A DNA stretch of 64,000 bases from contig NZ_JBGGWA010000002.1 of the NCBI RefSeq assembly GCF_041321145.1, positions 496,001 through 560,000 of the forward strand, written 5' to 3'. Both the position numbers and the translations under genes were made by a program. Below, piece after piece: positions 35,868 through 45,045 of the stretch. This DNA is from Paraburkholderia sp041321145 (lineage in GTDB: Bacteria; Pseudomonadota; Gammaproteobacteria; Burkholderiales; Burkholderiaceae). Every line of letters starts with the position of its first letter. Positions within the stretch are counted from its first letter, which is position 1. Below the pieces are notes generated by a model. The model ran no database searches. It had not been told where the DNA came from and saw nothing but the letters and a program-made list of their open reading frames with translations.

Positions 35868-36644
35868 ATGCGAATTCTGATTGCCGAAGACGACAGCATA
35901 CTCGCGGACGGTCTGATTCGATCACTCCGCCAATCGGCCTATGCCGTCGATCACGTGAAGAGCGGCGTCGAAGCGGACACCGCCTTGTCGATGCAGACTT
36001 TCGACCTGCTGATTCTCGATCTGGGCCTGCCGCGCATGTCCGGGCTTGAGGTGCTGCGCCGCCTGCGCGCGCGCAATTCGAACATGCCGGTGCTGATCCT
36101 GACCGCCGCGGACAGCGTCGACGAACGCGTCAAAGGCCTCGACCTCGGCGCCGACGATTACATGGCCAAACCCTTCGCGCTCAACGAACTCGAAGCACGC
36201 GTGCGCGCTCTGACGCGGCGCGGTGCGGGCGGCGGCCCGACGGTGGTCCGGCATGGCTCGCTGTCGTTCGATCAGGTCGGCCGGATCGCCTATGTCAATG
36301 AGCAGGTGATCGACCTCTCGGCGCGCGAACTGGGTCTGCTCGAAGTGCTGCTGCAACGGATCGGCCGGCTGGTGTCGAAGGAACAGCTCGTCGACCATCT
36401 GTGCGAATGGGGCGAAGAAGTCAGCAACAACGCGATTGAGGTCTACGTGCACCGGCTGCGCAAGAAGATCGAGCCGAGCGGCGTGCGCATCATCACCGTA
36501 CGCGGCCTCGGCTATTGCCTCGAGAAAGCCGCACTGCCCCCGAACGTGAACGCCAACGCGATCGTGACGCAGGCACCCGCCGAGCCCGACCCGACCGCCT
36601 CGCCGCCCTCCGGCGCGATGCCGGCGAGCCACCACTACAAATAG
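35868..36644 (+). CDS. OmpR-family response regulator (TctD/QseB-like)
   Basis: 258-aa two-component regulator. The receiver domain has the acidic pair EDD near residue 8, the phosphorylated Asp in LLILDLGLPRMSG near residue 51, and the Lys in MAKPFALNELEARV. The C-terminal winged helix ends with the family run RLRKKIEPSGVRIITVRGLGYCLEK. A ~30-residue Pro/Ala tail follows. The ATG at 35868 fits the conserved start. It sits 9 bases before the histidine kinase gene. Confidence 0.9.
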   Translation: MRILIAEDDSILADGLIRSLRQSAYAVDHVKSGVEADTALSMQTFDLLILDLGLPRMSGLEVLRRLRARNSNMPVLILTAADSVDERVKGLDLGADDYMAKPFALNELEARVRALTRRGAGGGPTVVRHGSLSFDQVGRIAYVNEQVIDLSARELGLLEVLLQRIGRLVSKEQLVDHLCEWGEEVSNNAIEVYVHRLRKKIEPSGVRIITVRGLGYCLEKAALPPNVNANAIVTQAPAEPDPTASPPSGAMPASHHYK

Positions 36645-36653
36645 AGGACGCCC

Positions 36654-38192
36654 ATGTCCGCACGCGCAGACCGCGCTACGGCGCACGCGGCGGACCTCGA
36701 CGAGGCGCGCGACGAGCGCTACGCGAATCCGTTCGCCCCGCCCGACGAAACCGAAGCCGCTGCCGAAGCGCGTCCCCGCTCGCTGTTCGGCGAGATCCTC
36801 GACTGGATGCTGGCGCCGCTACTGCTGCTGTGGCCGATGAGCCTCGCGGTCACCTATCTGGTCGCCAAGTCGATCGCCAACGGCCCCTTCGACCGCGCGC
36901 TCGAAACCGACGCCTATGTGCTCGCCCGCCAGATCCACCCGATCAACGGCGTGGCGGAGTTGTCGCTACCCGACTCCACGCGCGACTTTCTGCGCGCCGA
37001 TAACGTCGACAGCGTGTTCTATCAGGTGCTCGGCACGCGCGGCGAACTGGTGGGCGGCGAGCGCGACATGCCGCTGCCGCACGAGGAAGACCGGCCGCCG
37101 CCGGGCCTTGTCGAATTCCGCGACGACGTGCTGCGCGGCAACGATATCCGCGTCGCCTATACGACCGTCGAGTTTCCGCAGACGCCCGGCGCCCAGCCGG
37201 TACTGGTACAGGTCGCCGAAACGCTCGACAAACGCAGCCAGCTCGCCAACGACATCATCAAAGGCGTGATCCTGCCGCAGTTCGTGATCCTGCCGCTGGC
37301 GATCCTGCTGGTGTGGTTCGGCCTGTCGCGCGGGCTGGCTCCCTTGCACGCCCTGCAGGCGCACATCCGGGCGCGCCGCCCGGACGATCTGTCGCCGCTC
37401 GAGGCACGCCGCGCGCCACCGGAAATCGAGCCGCTGGTGACGTCGTTCAACGATCTGCTGACGCGCCTCGAACAGAACATGGAGCTGCAAAAGCGCTTCA
37501 TCGCAGACGCCGCGCATCAGATGAAAACGCCGCTGGCCGGGCTGCGCACCCAGGCCGAACTGGCGTTGCGACAAGACGCCTCCGCGGAAGTCCACCGCTC
37601 GCTCGAGCAGATCGCCACCAGCTCGGAACAGGCGGCGCGCCTCGTCACCCAGTTGCTGGCGCTGGCGCGCGCGGAAAACCGCATGTCGGGGCAAATTTTC
37701 ACACCGGTCGAGGTGACGGAGATGGCACGTCATGCCGTGCGCGACTGGGTGCAGGCCGCGCTCGCCAAGCAGATGGACCTCGGCTACGAAGCGCCCGAAG
37801 AGCCGGTCGAAGTCGACGGCAATCCGGTCATGCTGCGTGAAATGCTGTCGAATCTGATCGACAACGCGATCCGCTACACGCCGGCCGGCGGCCGCATCAC
37901 CGTACGCGTGCGGCATGACGCGACGGCGCGGCGCGTGCATCTGGAAGTGGAAGACACCGGGCTCGGCATTCCGGCGACCGAGCGCTCGCGGGTGGTCGAG
38001 CGCTTTTACCGGATTCTCGGCCGTGAAGGTGACGGCAGCGGTCTTGGGCTCGCCATTGTTCGCGAGATCACGACCATGCACGGCGGCGAGCTGACGATCG
38101 AGGATAACGTCTATCAAACCTCGCCGCGGCTTGCTGGAACGCTCGTGCGTGTCAGCTTACAGGTGCTCGAACGGGCACGGGACTTACCCTAG
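36654..38192 (+). CDS. sensor histidine kinase (TctE-like)
   Basis: 512 aa. Transmembrane helices lie near residues 42-65 and 205-225 with a periplasmic sensor between them, then a HAMP-like linker. The H box ADAAHQMKTPLAGL places the phosphorylated His near residue 287; the N box NLIDNAIRYTP and G boxes DTGLGIP and GSGLGLAIV follow. This H-box form is typical of kinases of the TctE type, which often control uptake of organic acids. AGAGGA precedes the ATG. The next gene is an MHS-type transporter, a possible target, though about 230 bases separate them. Confidence 0.9.
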   Translation: MSARADRATAHAADLDEARDERYANPFAPPDETEAAAEARPRSLFGEILDWMLAPLLLLWPMSLAVTYLVAKSIANGPFDRALETDAYVLARQIHPINGVAELSLPDSTRDFLRADNVDSVFYQVLGTRGELVGGERDMPLPHEEDRPPPGLVEFRDDVLRGNDIRVAYTTVEFPQTPGAQPVLVQVAETLDKRSQLANDIIKGVILPQFVILPLAILLVWFGLSRGLAPLHALQAHIRARRPDDLSPLEARRAPPEIEPLVTSFNDLLTRLEQNMELQKRFIADAAHQMKTPLAGLRTQAELALRQDASAEVHRSLEQIATSSEQAARLVTQLLALARAENRMSGQIFTPVEVTEMARHAVRDWVQAALAKQMDLGYEAPEEPVEVDGNPVMLREMLSNLIDNAIRYTPAGGRITVRVRHDATARRVHLEVEDTGLGIPATERSRVVERFYRILGREGDGSGLGLAIVREITTMHGGELTIEDNVYQTSPRLAGTLVRVSLQVLERARDLP

Positions 38193-38421
38193 GACCGCTC
38201 GCACCCACCCATCAGAACCCACCATATAGAGACAACTTATCCGCACGTTGAAATAATTTGGATGTCAGTTGACAGATTTTGGACGAATTTCCGTCAACAC
38301 ACCGAAGCGTCCATTTCACCCCGCCACGTCAGTACACCGTAAGTTTCCACTCCAATAATCGATTCCACGGGAACGCCTCTGCCGGCGGACCGCGTGTACA
38401 TATCAATATTGGAGACAACAT

Positions 38422-40080
38422 ATGGCTACCGTTGGCGGGCAAATCTCGCACGTGCCGATGACGCACGAAGAGAAGCGGGTGATTTTCGCGTCGTCGCTAG
38501 GTACTGTTTTCGAGTGGTACGACTTCTATCTGGCCGGCTCGCTCGCGATCTTCATCAGCAAAAGCTTTTTCTCCGGCGTCAATCCGACTGCCGCCTTCAT
38601 CTTCACGCTGCTCAGCTTCGCTGCGGGCTTCGCAGTGCGGCCGTTCGGCGCGATCGTGTTCGGGCGCCTCGGCGATATGGTCGGGCGCAAATACACGTTC
38701 CTCATCACGATCGTGATCATGGGTCTGTCGACGTTCCTGGTCGGCTTCCTGCCGGGCTATGCGTCGATCGGCATTGCCTCGCCGGTGATCTTCATCGCGA
38801 TGCGGATGCTGCAAGGTCTCGCGCTCGGCGGCGAGTACGGCGGTGCGGCAACCTACGTCGCGGAACATGCGCCACGGGGACGCCGCGGCTTCTACACCGC
38901 ATGGATCCAGACGACCGCCACGCTCGGTCTGTTCCTGTCTCTGCTGGTGATTCTCGGCGTGCGCAAGACCATGGGCGAAGACGCATTCGGCGACTGGGGC
39001 TGGCGCATTCCGTTCATCGCGTCAATCATCCTGCTTGGCGTGTCGGTGTGGATTCGCCTGCAACTGCATGAGTCGCCGGTGTTCGAGCGCATCAAGGCGG
39101 AAGGCAAGACTTCGAAGGCGCCGCTGACCGAAGCGTTCGGTCAATGGAAGAACCTGAAGATCGTGATTATCGCGCTGATCGGCCTGACCGCCGGCCAGGC
39201 CGTGGTCTGGTACACGGGTCAGTTCTACACGCTGTTCTTCCTGACGCAGACGCTGAAGGTCGACGGCACCAGCGCCAACATCCTGATCGCCGTCGCGCTT
39301 CTGATCGGTACGCCGTTTTTCCTGTTCTTCGGCTCGCTGTCGGATCGCATCGGCCGCAAGCCGATCATCATGGCCGGCCTGCTGATCGCCGCCTGTACCT
39401 ACTTTCCCCTGTTCAAGGCGCTCACGCACTACACGAACCCGGCACTGGAGGCTGCTACAGCCAAGGCACCGATCGTCGTGATCGCGAATCCGGACGAGTG
39501 CTCGTTCCAGTTCAACCCGGTCGGCACGGCAAAGTTCACGAGCTCGTGTGATATCGCAAAGAGCGCGCTGTCGAAGGCAGGCTTGAACTACGAGAACGTC
39601 GCCGCGCCGGCGGGCACGCTGGCCGAGATCAAGGTCGGCGATACCGTGATCAACACCTATGACGGCAAGGCAGCCGACGCGAAAGACCAGGGCAAAGTGT
39701 TCGACAAGACCCTCGCCACGACGCTGAAAACCGCCGGCTACCCGCCGAAGGCCGATCCGTCGCAGATCAACTGGCCGATGAGCGTGGTGATCCTGACGAT
39801 CATGATGATCTACGTGACCATGGTGTACGGGCCGATCGCCGCGATGCTGGTGGAAATGTTCCCGACGCGCATCCGCTACACCTCGATGTCGCTGCCGTAT
39901 CACATCGGCAATGGCTGGTTCGGCGGCTTCCTGCCGGCAACCGCATTCGCGATCGTCGCGGCGAAGGGCAACATCTACTCGGGGCTGTGGTATCCGATCG
40001 TGATCGCGCTCATCACCTTCGTGATCGGCATGTTGTTCGTCAAGGAAACCAAGGACTCGGACATTTACGCGAGGGACTGA
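38422..40080 (+). CDS. MHS-family MFS transporter with a large inserted loop
   Basis: 552-aa major facilitator of the metabolite:H+ symporter group. Family marks are SSLGTVFEWYDFYL at the first helix, the loop GRLGDMVGRKYTF, RMLQGLALGGEYGGA, and SLSDRIGRKPIIM in the second half. An extra ~120 residues (about 340-455) interrupt the second half between helices; they are hydrophilic and contain two Cys, in DECSF and SSCDI, that could form a disulfide. Such insertions occur in related Burkholderia transporters, while most MHS proteins are near 430-450 aa. The substrate is unknown. GGAG precedes the ATG. Confidence 0.87.
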   Translation: MATVGGQISHVPMTHEEKRVIFASSLGTVFEWYDFYLAGSLAIFISKSFFSGVNPTAAFIFTLLSFAAGFAVRPFGAIVFGRLGDMVGRKYTFLITIVIMGLSTFLVGFLPGYASIGIASPVIFIAMRMLQGLALGGEYGGAATYVAEHAPRGRRGFYTAWIQTTATLGLFLSLLVILGVRKTMGEDAFGDWGWRIPFIASIILLGVSVWIRLQLHESPVFERIKAEGKTSKAPLTEAFGQWKNLKIVIIALIGLTAGQAVVWYTGQFYTLFFLTQTLKVDGTSANILIAVALLIGTPFFLFFGSLSDRIGRKPIIMAGLLIAACTYFPLFKALTHYTNPALEAATAKAPIVVIANPDECSFQFNPVGTAKFTSSCDIAKSALSKAGLNYENVAAPAGTLAEIKVGDTVINTYDGKAADAKDQGKVFDKTLATTLKTAGYPPKADPSQINWPMSVVILTIMMIYVTMVYGPIAAMLVEMFPTRIRYTSMSLPYHIGNGWFGGFLPATAFAIVAAKGNIYSGLWYPIVIALITFVIGMLFVKETKDSDIYARD

Positions 40081-40125
40081 CACGGTTGACGGACAGGGCA
40101 ATTTAAAAAACTTGCGTGGCGGGGG

Positions 40126-40154
40126 TTGACAGCCCCCAGCCCTATCCTCATAAT
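40126..40154 (+). promoter_or_regulatory. tRNA-Met promoter
   Basis: TTGACA at 40126-40131 and CATAAT at 40149-40154 are separated by exactly 17 bases, ending 12 bases before the tRNA. A near-consensus sigma-70 promoter. Confidence 0.85.
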
Positions 40155-40166
40155 CTCGCTTCTTTC

Positions 40167-40243
<77 letters not shown>

Positions 40244-40251
40244 GTTGCAAG

Positions 40252-40287
40252 AAAAAGCCGCTGATCCACAAGGTCAGCGGCTTTTTT
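40252..40287 (+). terminator. terminator after tRNA-Met
   Basis: AAAAAGCCGCTGA and TCAGCGGCTTTTTT form a 13-bp stem with a 9-base loop and a T-run. Confidence 0.93.
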
Positions 40288-40327
40288 GTTTTGGCTTTCC
40301 AAACAGCAACTTCAAGGAGGTTTCTTG

Positions 40328-40678
40328 ATGACGTTCCGCACTGCCACGCTCGCCGTGGCCACCGCTTCCATCACATTTCTGGGCGCTGCGTCCGCGCTCA
40401 CCGTCAACGCTCAAACACCGCCCGACAGCCAGTGGCGCGCCAGTCCGATCACGCTTTCGACGTTGCTGCAGGACGGCTACAAAATCGTCGCGGTAGTGAA
40501 CCGTGCCCACGGCGATGCCGGCTCCGCCGATACGATTTTCGTCCAGCGCGATCAGAGCGCCTTCAAATGCATCGATCCGCAGCAACCGGAACCGAAAACG
40601 AAAACGCCGGCCGTATCAGCCGCCTGCTTCGAATTGGTCCAGCCGTCGGGCGCGGCGGCAGCCTCCGAAGTCAAGTAG
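40328..40678 (+). CDS. small secreted protein of unknown function
   Basis: 116 aa with a clear signal peptide (MTFRTATLAVATASITFLGAA to VNA, cleavage before QTPPD). The mature ~90 residues contain two Cys, in AFKCID and AACFEL, likely a disulfide. No family is recognised. A perfect AAGGAGG stands seven bases before the ATG. It follows the tRNA terminator and precedes the convergent MarR gene. Confidence 0.75.
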   Translation: MTFRTATLAVATASITFLGAASALTVNAQTPPDSQWRASPITLSTLLQDGYKIVAVVNRAHGDAGSADTIFVQRDQSAFKCIDPQQPEPKTKTPAVSAACFELVQPSGAAAASEVK

Positions 40679-40778
40679 CCGAGCGCTCGCGGCAGTCAGC
40701 GCTCTACACTCTCACTCGCGAGCGCAGCCGGCTTCATGCATGGCAACCGTCGGCAGACTCAGTTCAGCCGGCGGGGCT

Positions 40779-41222
40779 TCACCGATCCACCAACCGGCTC
40801 AGGTTACCGCGCACCCGTTGCAGCAACCCGATGAGTTGCTTCGCCTCTTCGTCGGTAAAACCGTTCAGCGCTTCGAGCGCGACTTCATCGCCCACTTTGC
40901 GCGCCTTGCCGAGCGTGCGCTCGGCCTTCGGCGTCATGCGCACCTGGCGCTCGCGGCGATCCTGCGGATTGGCCGTGCGCTCGATCCAGCCGCCCTCCTC
41001 CATGCGGTCCAGCAAGCGCCCCGCCGAAATCGGCGCGACTTCGAGCAGATCCGCGAGCCGCGCCTGATTGACGTCGCCGTAATGGGCGAGGTTGGCCAGC
41101 ACGCGGCATTGCGCGCGCGTCAAATCGACCGATGACTTCGCGAGATCGTCGAAACGCTTGCCCGTCAGCCGGCCGACGTCGGAAATCAGAAAGCCGAAAC
41201 GTTCTTCGAGTTGGGTTGTCAT
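40779..41222 (-). CDS. MarR-family transcriptional regulator
   Basis: 147-aa winged-helix regulator. The DNA-binding core runs from RAQCRVLANLAHYG through LADLLEVAPISAGRLLDRM to the wing ERTANPQDRRERQVRMTP. Ligand-responsive repressors of this type often control a divergent drug exporter, as here with the DHA2 gene. A TATAAT at 41229-41234 lies six bases before the ATG at 41222, so the message may be leaderless. An earlier in-frame ATG at 41255 is less likely because it would lie upstream of that box. Confidence 0.88.
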   Translation of the reverse strand: MTTQLEERFGFLISDVGRLTGKRFDDLAKSSVDLTRAQCRVLANLAHYGDVNQARLADLLEVAPISAGRLLDRMEEGGWIERTANPQDRRERQVRMTPKAERTLGKARKVGDEVALEALNGFTDEEAKQLIGLLQRVRGNLSRLVDR

Positions 41223-41228
41223 GCGCGG

Positions 41229-41255
41229 ATTATACGAAAGGCTTGGGTCTGTCAT
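41229..41255 (-). promoter_or_regulatory. promoter of the marR gene, possibly leaderless
   Basis: On the minus strand ATGACA (41250-41255) and a perfect TATAAT (41229-41234) are 15 bases apart. Transcription would begin at about the ATG itself. The spacer is short, so strength is uncertain. Confidence 0.5.
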
Positions 41256-41316
41256 CGTCGACACGGACGCAATTCGGGCTCGGCATAATTCCTGGTGGGC
41301 GCACGCCCGTGCAGCC

Positions 41317-41342
41317 GATATACTAAGCATGCTTATTATATC
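41317..41342 (+). promoter_or_regulatory. 26-bp palindromic operator before the DHA2 exporter
   Basis: Palindrome centred on GCATGC, with arms GATATAcTAAGCATGCTTA mirrored to TATATC; 24 of 26 positions are symmetric. It is AT-rich in a GC-rich setting and lies 17 bases before the exporter ATG, between it and the divergent MarR gene. The size and placement suit a MarR dimer. Confidence 0.8.
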
Positions 41343-41358
41343 GAAGACCCCACTCCCC

Positions 41359-42897
41359 ATGTCCTCCGACTCCCCGCCGACGAGCGCCGCCGCGCCGCTC
41401 AACCGGCCGATGATCACCGTCTCGATCATGCTCGCGACGCTGATCCAGACGCTCGACAGCACCATCGCCAACGTCGCGTTGCCGCACATGCAGGGCACGC
41501 TGTCCGCGTCGCAGGATGAGATCACATGGGTGCTGACTTCGTACATCGTCGCCGCCGCGATCGCCACGCCACTCACCGGCTGGCTCTCCGACCGGCTGAG
41601 CGTCAAGCGACTGCTGATCTTCGCGATCGGCGGCTTTACGGTCGCCTCGGCGCTGTGCGGACTGTCGGAAACACTCGCGCAGATCGTGGCGTCGCGCTTG
41701 CTGCAGGGGATTTTCGGCGCCTCGCTGGTACCGCTGTCGCAATCCATCCTGCTCGACATCAATCCCCGCGAAAAACAGGGCCAGGCGATGGCGGTGTGGG
41801 GCATGGGCGTGATGGTCGGGCCGATTCTCGGGCCGACGCTCGGCGGCTGGCTCACCGATAGCTACAACTGGCGCTGGGTGTTTTTCATCAACGTGCCGAT
41901 CGGCGCGTTCGCCCTGTTCGGCGTGGCGACCTTCCTGCCCTCGCGTGAACCGAAGCACGATGCGAAGTTCGATGCGTTCGGCTTCGCCACCCTGGGTCTG
42001 GCCATCGGCGCGCTGCAGGCAATGCTCGACCGCGGCGAGCAACTCGACTGGTTCGGCTCGCATGAGATTGTCATCGAGGCACTCGTCGCGGCGATCAGCT
42101 TCGCGTTCTTCCTCGTGCATACGGCGACGGCCGGCAAGAAATCGTTCTTCAAATACGAGTTGCTGAGGGACCCGAATTTCGCCACCGGCACGTTGTTCAT
42201 TTTCGTGATCGGCGCGGTGATGTATGCGACGCGCGCGTTACTGCCGCCGATGCTGCAAAACCTGATGAACTATCCGGTCGCGACCACGGGTCTGGTCACC
42301 GCGCCAAGCGGCGCGGGAACGATGGTCGCAATGCTGTTCGCCGGGCGGCTATTGAAGCGGGTCGATGCGCGGCTGTTGCTGCTCGCCGGCTTCCTGATCT
42401 CAGCGTTCGCGCTATGGCAGATGATGCATTACACGATCGTGCTGTCGGAGTCGGATATCGTCTGGCCCGGCGTGATTCAGGGTTTCGGCCTGGGCCTTGT
42501 GTTCGTGCCACTGAGCGCGCTGACCTTCTCGACGCTGACGCCCCAACTGCGCGCGGACGGCACAGCGACGTACAGCCTGATGCGCAATATCGGCAGCAGT
42601 ATCGGCATCTCGATCGTGCAGACGCTGATGACGCGCAACACGCAGGTGTCCCACGCGGATCTCGCGGCGAATATCACGCCCTTCAATCCGGCGATCCAGC
42701 CGATGCTCAACAGCGGCTCGAACTACGGCATGGCGGCGCTGAACGCGTCGATCACACAGCAGGCGTCGATGATCGCCTATCTGAACGACTTCAAGCTGAT
42801 GTTCGTGGCGACACTGCTGGTCATTCCACTGCTGCTGTTGATCCGGCCGGCGCACCACGCGCCGGATGCGTCGGTGGCGCACGCTGCGATGGACTAG
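41359..42897 (+). CDS. DHA2-family MFS drug exporter (EmrB/QacA type)
   Basis: 512-aa proton-driven exporter with 14 predicted helices. Motif D1 LDSTIANVALPHMQG, motif A GWLSDRLSVKR and motif C-like GPILGPTLGGWL identify the 14-helix drug:H+ antiporters. The ATG at 41359 is chosen because the earlier one at 41329 lies inside the palindrome. No membrane-fusion (EmrA) gene is adjacent. The divergent MarR and the palindrome suggest drug-induced expression. Confidence 0.9.
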   Translation: MSSDSPPTSAAAPLNRPMITVSIMLATLIQTLDSTIANVALPHMQGTLSASQDEITWVLTSYIVAAAIATPLTGWLSDRLSVKRLLIFAIGGFTVASALCGLSETLAQIVASRLLQGIFGASLVPLSQSILLDINPREKQGQAMAVWGMGVMVGPILGPTLGGWLTDSYNWRWVFFINVPIGAFALFGVATFLPSREPKHDAKFDAFGFATLGLAIGALQAMLDRGEQLDWFGSHEIVIEALVAAISFAFFLVHTATAGKKSFFKYELLRDPNFATGTLFIFVIGAVMYATRALLPPMLQNLMNYPVATTGLVTAPSGAGTMVAMLFAGRLLKRVDARLLLLAGFLISAFALWQMMHYTIVLSESDIVWPGVIQGFGLGLVFVPLSALTFSTLTPQLRADGTATYSLMRNIGSSIGISIVQTLMTRNTQVSHADLAANITPFNPAIQPMLNSGSNYGMAALNASITQQASMIAYLNDFKLMFVATLLVIPLLLLIRPAHHAPDASVAHAAMD

Positions 42898-42940
42898 CAA
42901 AGGTTAGTCGAACGAGGCGCGCGGCGCGTTCGCTCCGTGC

Positions 42941-43702
42941 TCACCCTTCGATTCTTCCGCGCGTCACGCCCAGCAATCCCGCCATCGCCTCTCGCGCCGC
43001 GGCGGCATCACGGTCACGGATCGCTTCGAACACGGCCGTGTGCTCGGCCAGCGACGCGTTGAACACGTCCGCGCGTTTCGCATTCAGCCGTAACTGCGCT
43101 TCGAGCGTGCGCTCGATCAGCGTGCCGAGCGGAATCAGTAACTCATTGCTGCATGCCGTCAGCACACTCAAATGGAACTGCAGATCGGCACGCACCCATT
43201 CATCGACATTGCGCGCGCCGACCATCGACGCGTGTGCCGCCGCCAGCGCATTGAAGGTGTCGTCCGTGTGCGAGGCCGCCGCGAGACCCGCTGCGTACGG
43301 CTCGATCATCTCGCGCATTTCCTGCAGCTTGAGCGCGAATGCCATCGGTTCCGCAACGCGCGAGTACCAGTCGAGCACGTCGACATCGAGCAGATTCCAC
43401 GCGTGTTTCGGCCGTACCCGCGTGCCCACCCGTGGCCGCGATTCGATCAGCCCTTTCGACGTCAGCGTGCGCAGCGCCTCGCGTAACACCGTGCGGCTTA
43501 CGCCGAAGGTGTCCATCAACTCCGCCTCGCGCGGCAGGATCGAGTCGGGCGCATAGTCGCCGCGCAGAATCGCGGTCGCCAGCAGATGGGCGACGCGCCC
43601 ATGCAAATCGTGCTGAATAGCTTTCTCCAAACGGCCTTGCGGCGCTGTTGATATCGGGACTGAGACCGAACGACCGCGATTATCCGGTATCTCGACCGGC
43701 AC
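42941..43702 (-). CDS. dgoR: GntR/FadR-family regulator, probable D-galactonate regulator
   Basis: 253 aa with an N-terminal winged helix (LPREAELMDTFGVSRTVLREAL, the GntR signature split here as LPREAELMDTF and GVSRTVLREAL) and a C-terminal FCD domain with metal or ligand His/Asp residues (HLSVLTACSNELL). The start codon is GTG. It is divergent from the galactonate dehydratase gene, and a perfect palindrome lies between. DgoR-type control by galactonate is inferred from that position. Confidence 0.83.
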   Translation of the reverse strand: MPVEIPDNRGRSVSVPISTAPQGRLEKAIQHDLHGRVAHLLATAILRGDYAPDSILPREAELMDTFGVSRTVLREALRTLTSKGLIESRPRVGTRVRPKHAWNLLDVDVLDWYSRVAEPMAFALKLQEMREMIEPYAAGLAAASHTDDTFNALAAAHASMVGARNVDEWVRADLQFHLSVLTACSNELLIPLGTLIERTLEAQLRLNAKRADVFNASLAEHTAVFEAIRDRDAAAAREAMAGLLGVTRGRIEG

Positions 43703-43748
43703 ACCGACCGCTTCGATTCCGTCCCGCGATGACCAACATTTGCCAGAT

Positions 43749-43766
43749 AGTACTATTAATAGTACT
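43749..43766. promoter_or_regulatory. perfect 18-bp palindrome between dgoR and dgoD
   Basis: AGTACTATTAATAGTACT is identical to its own reverse complement. Its size and position in the divergent promoter region fit a GntR dimer site, though it is longer than the usual FadR-type core. Confidence 0.85.
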
Positions 43767-43839
43767 TAAGCGAGCTTTTGTTGTAGCATGTGAATCCTCG
43801 AAATATTCCGCATGGGACCCGAGTAAGGAGACGCACACC

Positions 43840-44988
43840 ATGAAAATCACCAAGCTTGAAACCTTCATCGTTCCGCCGCGCTGGTGCTTCCTCAAGATCG
43901 AGACCGACGAAGGCCTCGTCGGCTGGGGCGAACCGGTGGTCGAAGGCCGCGCGCACACGGTGGCGGCCGCCGTCGAGGAACTGTCCGACTATCTGATCGG
44001 CAAAGACCCGCTCCTGATCGAAGACCACTGGCAGGTGATGTACCGCGCGGGGTTCTACCGCGGCGGCCCGATCACCATGAGCGCAATCGCCGGCGTCGAC
44101 CAGGCGCTGTGGGACATCAAGGGCAAGCATCATGGCGTGCCGATTCATGCGCTGCTCGGCGGCCAGGTGCGCGACAAGATCAAGGTGTATTCGTGGATCG
44201 GCGGCGACCGTCCGAGCGACGTCGCGAACAATGCGCGCGCCGTGGTCGAGCGCGGCTTCAAGGCGGTGAAGATGAACGGTTCGGAAGAACTGCAGATCAT
44301 CGACACGTTCGACAAGGTGCAAGGCGTCATCAACAACGTCGCCGCTGTACGCGAAGCGGTCGGGCCGAACATCGGCATCGGCGTGGACTTCCACGGCCGC
44401 GTGCATAAGCCGATGGCGAAAGTGCTGGCGAAAGAACTCGATCCGTACAAGCTGCTCTTCATCGAAGAGCCGGTGCTCTCGGAAAACGCGGAAGCCTTGC
44501 GCGACATCGTCAATCAGACCAACACGCCGATCGCTTTGGGCGAACGTCTTTATTCGCGCTGGGACTTCAAGCACATCCTGTCGGGTGGCTACGTCGACAT
44601 CATCCAGCCGGACGCGTCGCACGCGGGCGGGATCACCGAGTGCCGCAAGATCGCGTCGATGGCCGAAGCGTACGACGTCGCGCTCGCACTGCACTGCCCG
44701 CTCGGTCCGATCGCGCTGGCCACTTGCCTGCAGATCGATGCGGTCAGCTACAACGCGTTCATCCAGGAGCAGAGCCTGGGCATTCACTACAACAAGGGCA
44801 ACGACCTGCTCGACTACATCAGGAACCCCGACGTCTTCAAATACGAAGACGGCTTCGTGTCGATTCCGCAAGGCCCGGGCCTTGGTATCGAAGTCAACGA
44901 AGAGAAGGTGCGCGAGATGGCGAAGGTCGGCCACCGCTGGCGCAATCCGGTGTGGCGCCATGAGGACGGCAGCGTCGCCGAATGGTGA
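43840..44988 (+). CDS. dgoD: D-galactonate dehydratase
   Basis: Enolase-superfamily enzyme that dehydrates D-galactonate to 2-keto-3-deoxygalactonate. The N-terminal MKITKLETFIVPPRWCFLK, the metal ligands in GVDFHGRVHKP, FIEEPVLSEN and IALGERLYSRWDF, and the C-terminal catalytic HCPLGPIALATCLQ are all in place. 382 aa, the standard size. AAGGAG precedes the ATG. No other dgo gene lies downstream, and a terminator follows, so dgoK/dgoA/dgoT are elsewhere. Confidence 0.93.
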   Translation: MKITKLETFIVPPRWCFLKIETDEGLVGWGEPVVEGRAHTVAAAVEELSDYLIGKDPLLIEDHWQVMYRAGFYRGGPITMSAIAGVDQALWDIKGKHHGVPIHALLGGQVRDKIKVYSWIGGDRPSDVANNARAVVERGFKAVKMNGSEELQIIDTFDKVQGVINNVAAVREAVGPNIGIGVDFHGRVHKPMAKVLAKELDPYKLLFIEEPVLSENAEALRDIVNQTNTPIALGERLYSRWDFKHILSGGYVDIIQPDASHAGGITECRKIASMAEAYDVALALHCPLGPIALATCLQIDAVSYNAFIQEQSLGIHYNKGNDLLDYIRNPDVFKYEDGFVSIPQGPGLGIEVNEEKVREMAKVGHRWRNPVWRHEDGSVAEW

Positions 44989-45017
44989 TTGCGTAACTGC
45001 GTGATTGCGTGACGGAG

Positions 45018-45045
45018 CGCCGCCTGCGGGCGGCGTTTTGTTTTG
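45018..45045 (+). terminator. terminator after dgoD
   Basis: CGCCGCC (45018-45024) and GGCGGCG (45029-45035) with a four-base loop, then TTTTGTTTTG. Confidence 0.9.
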
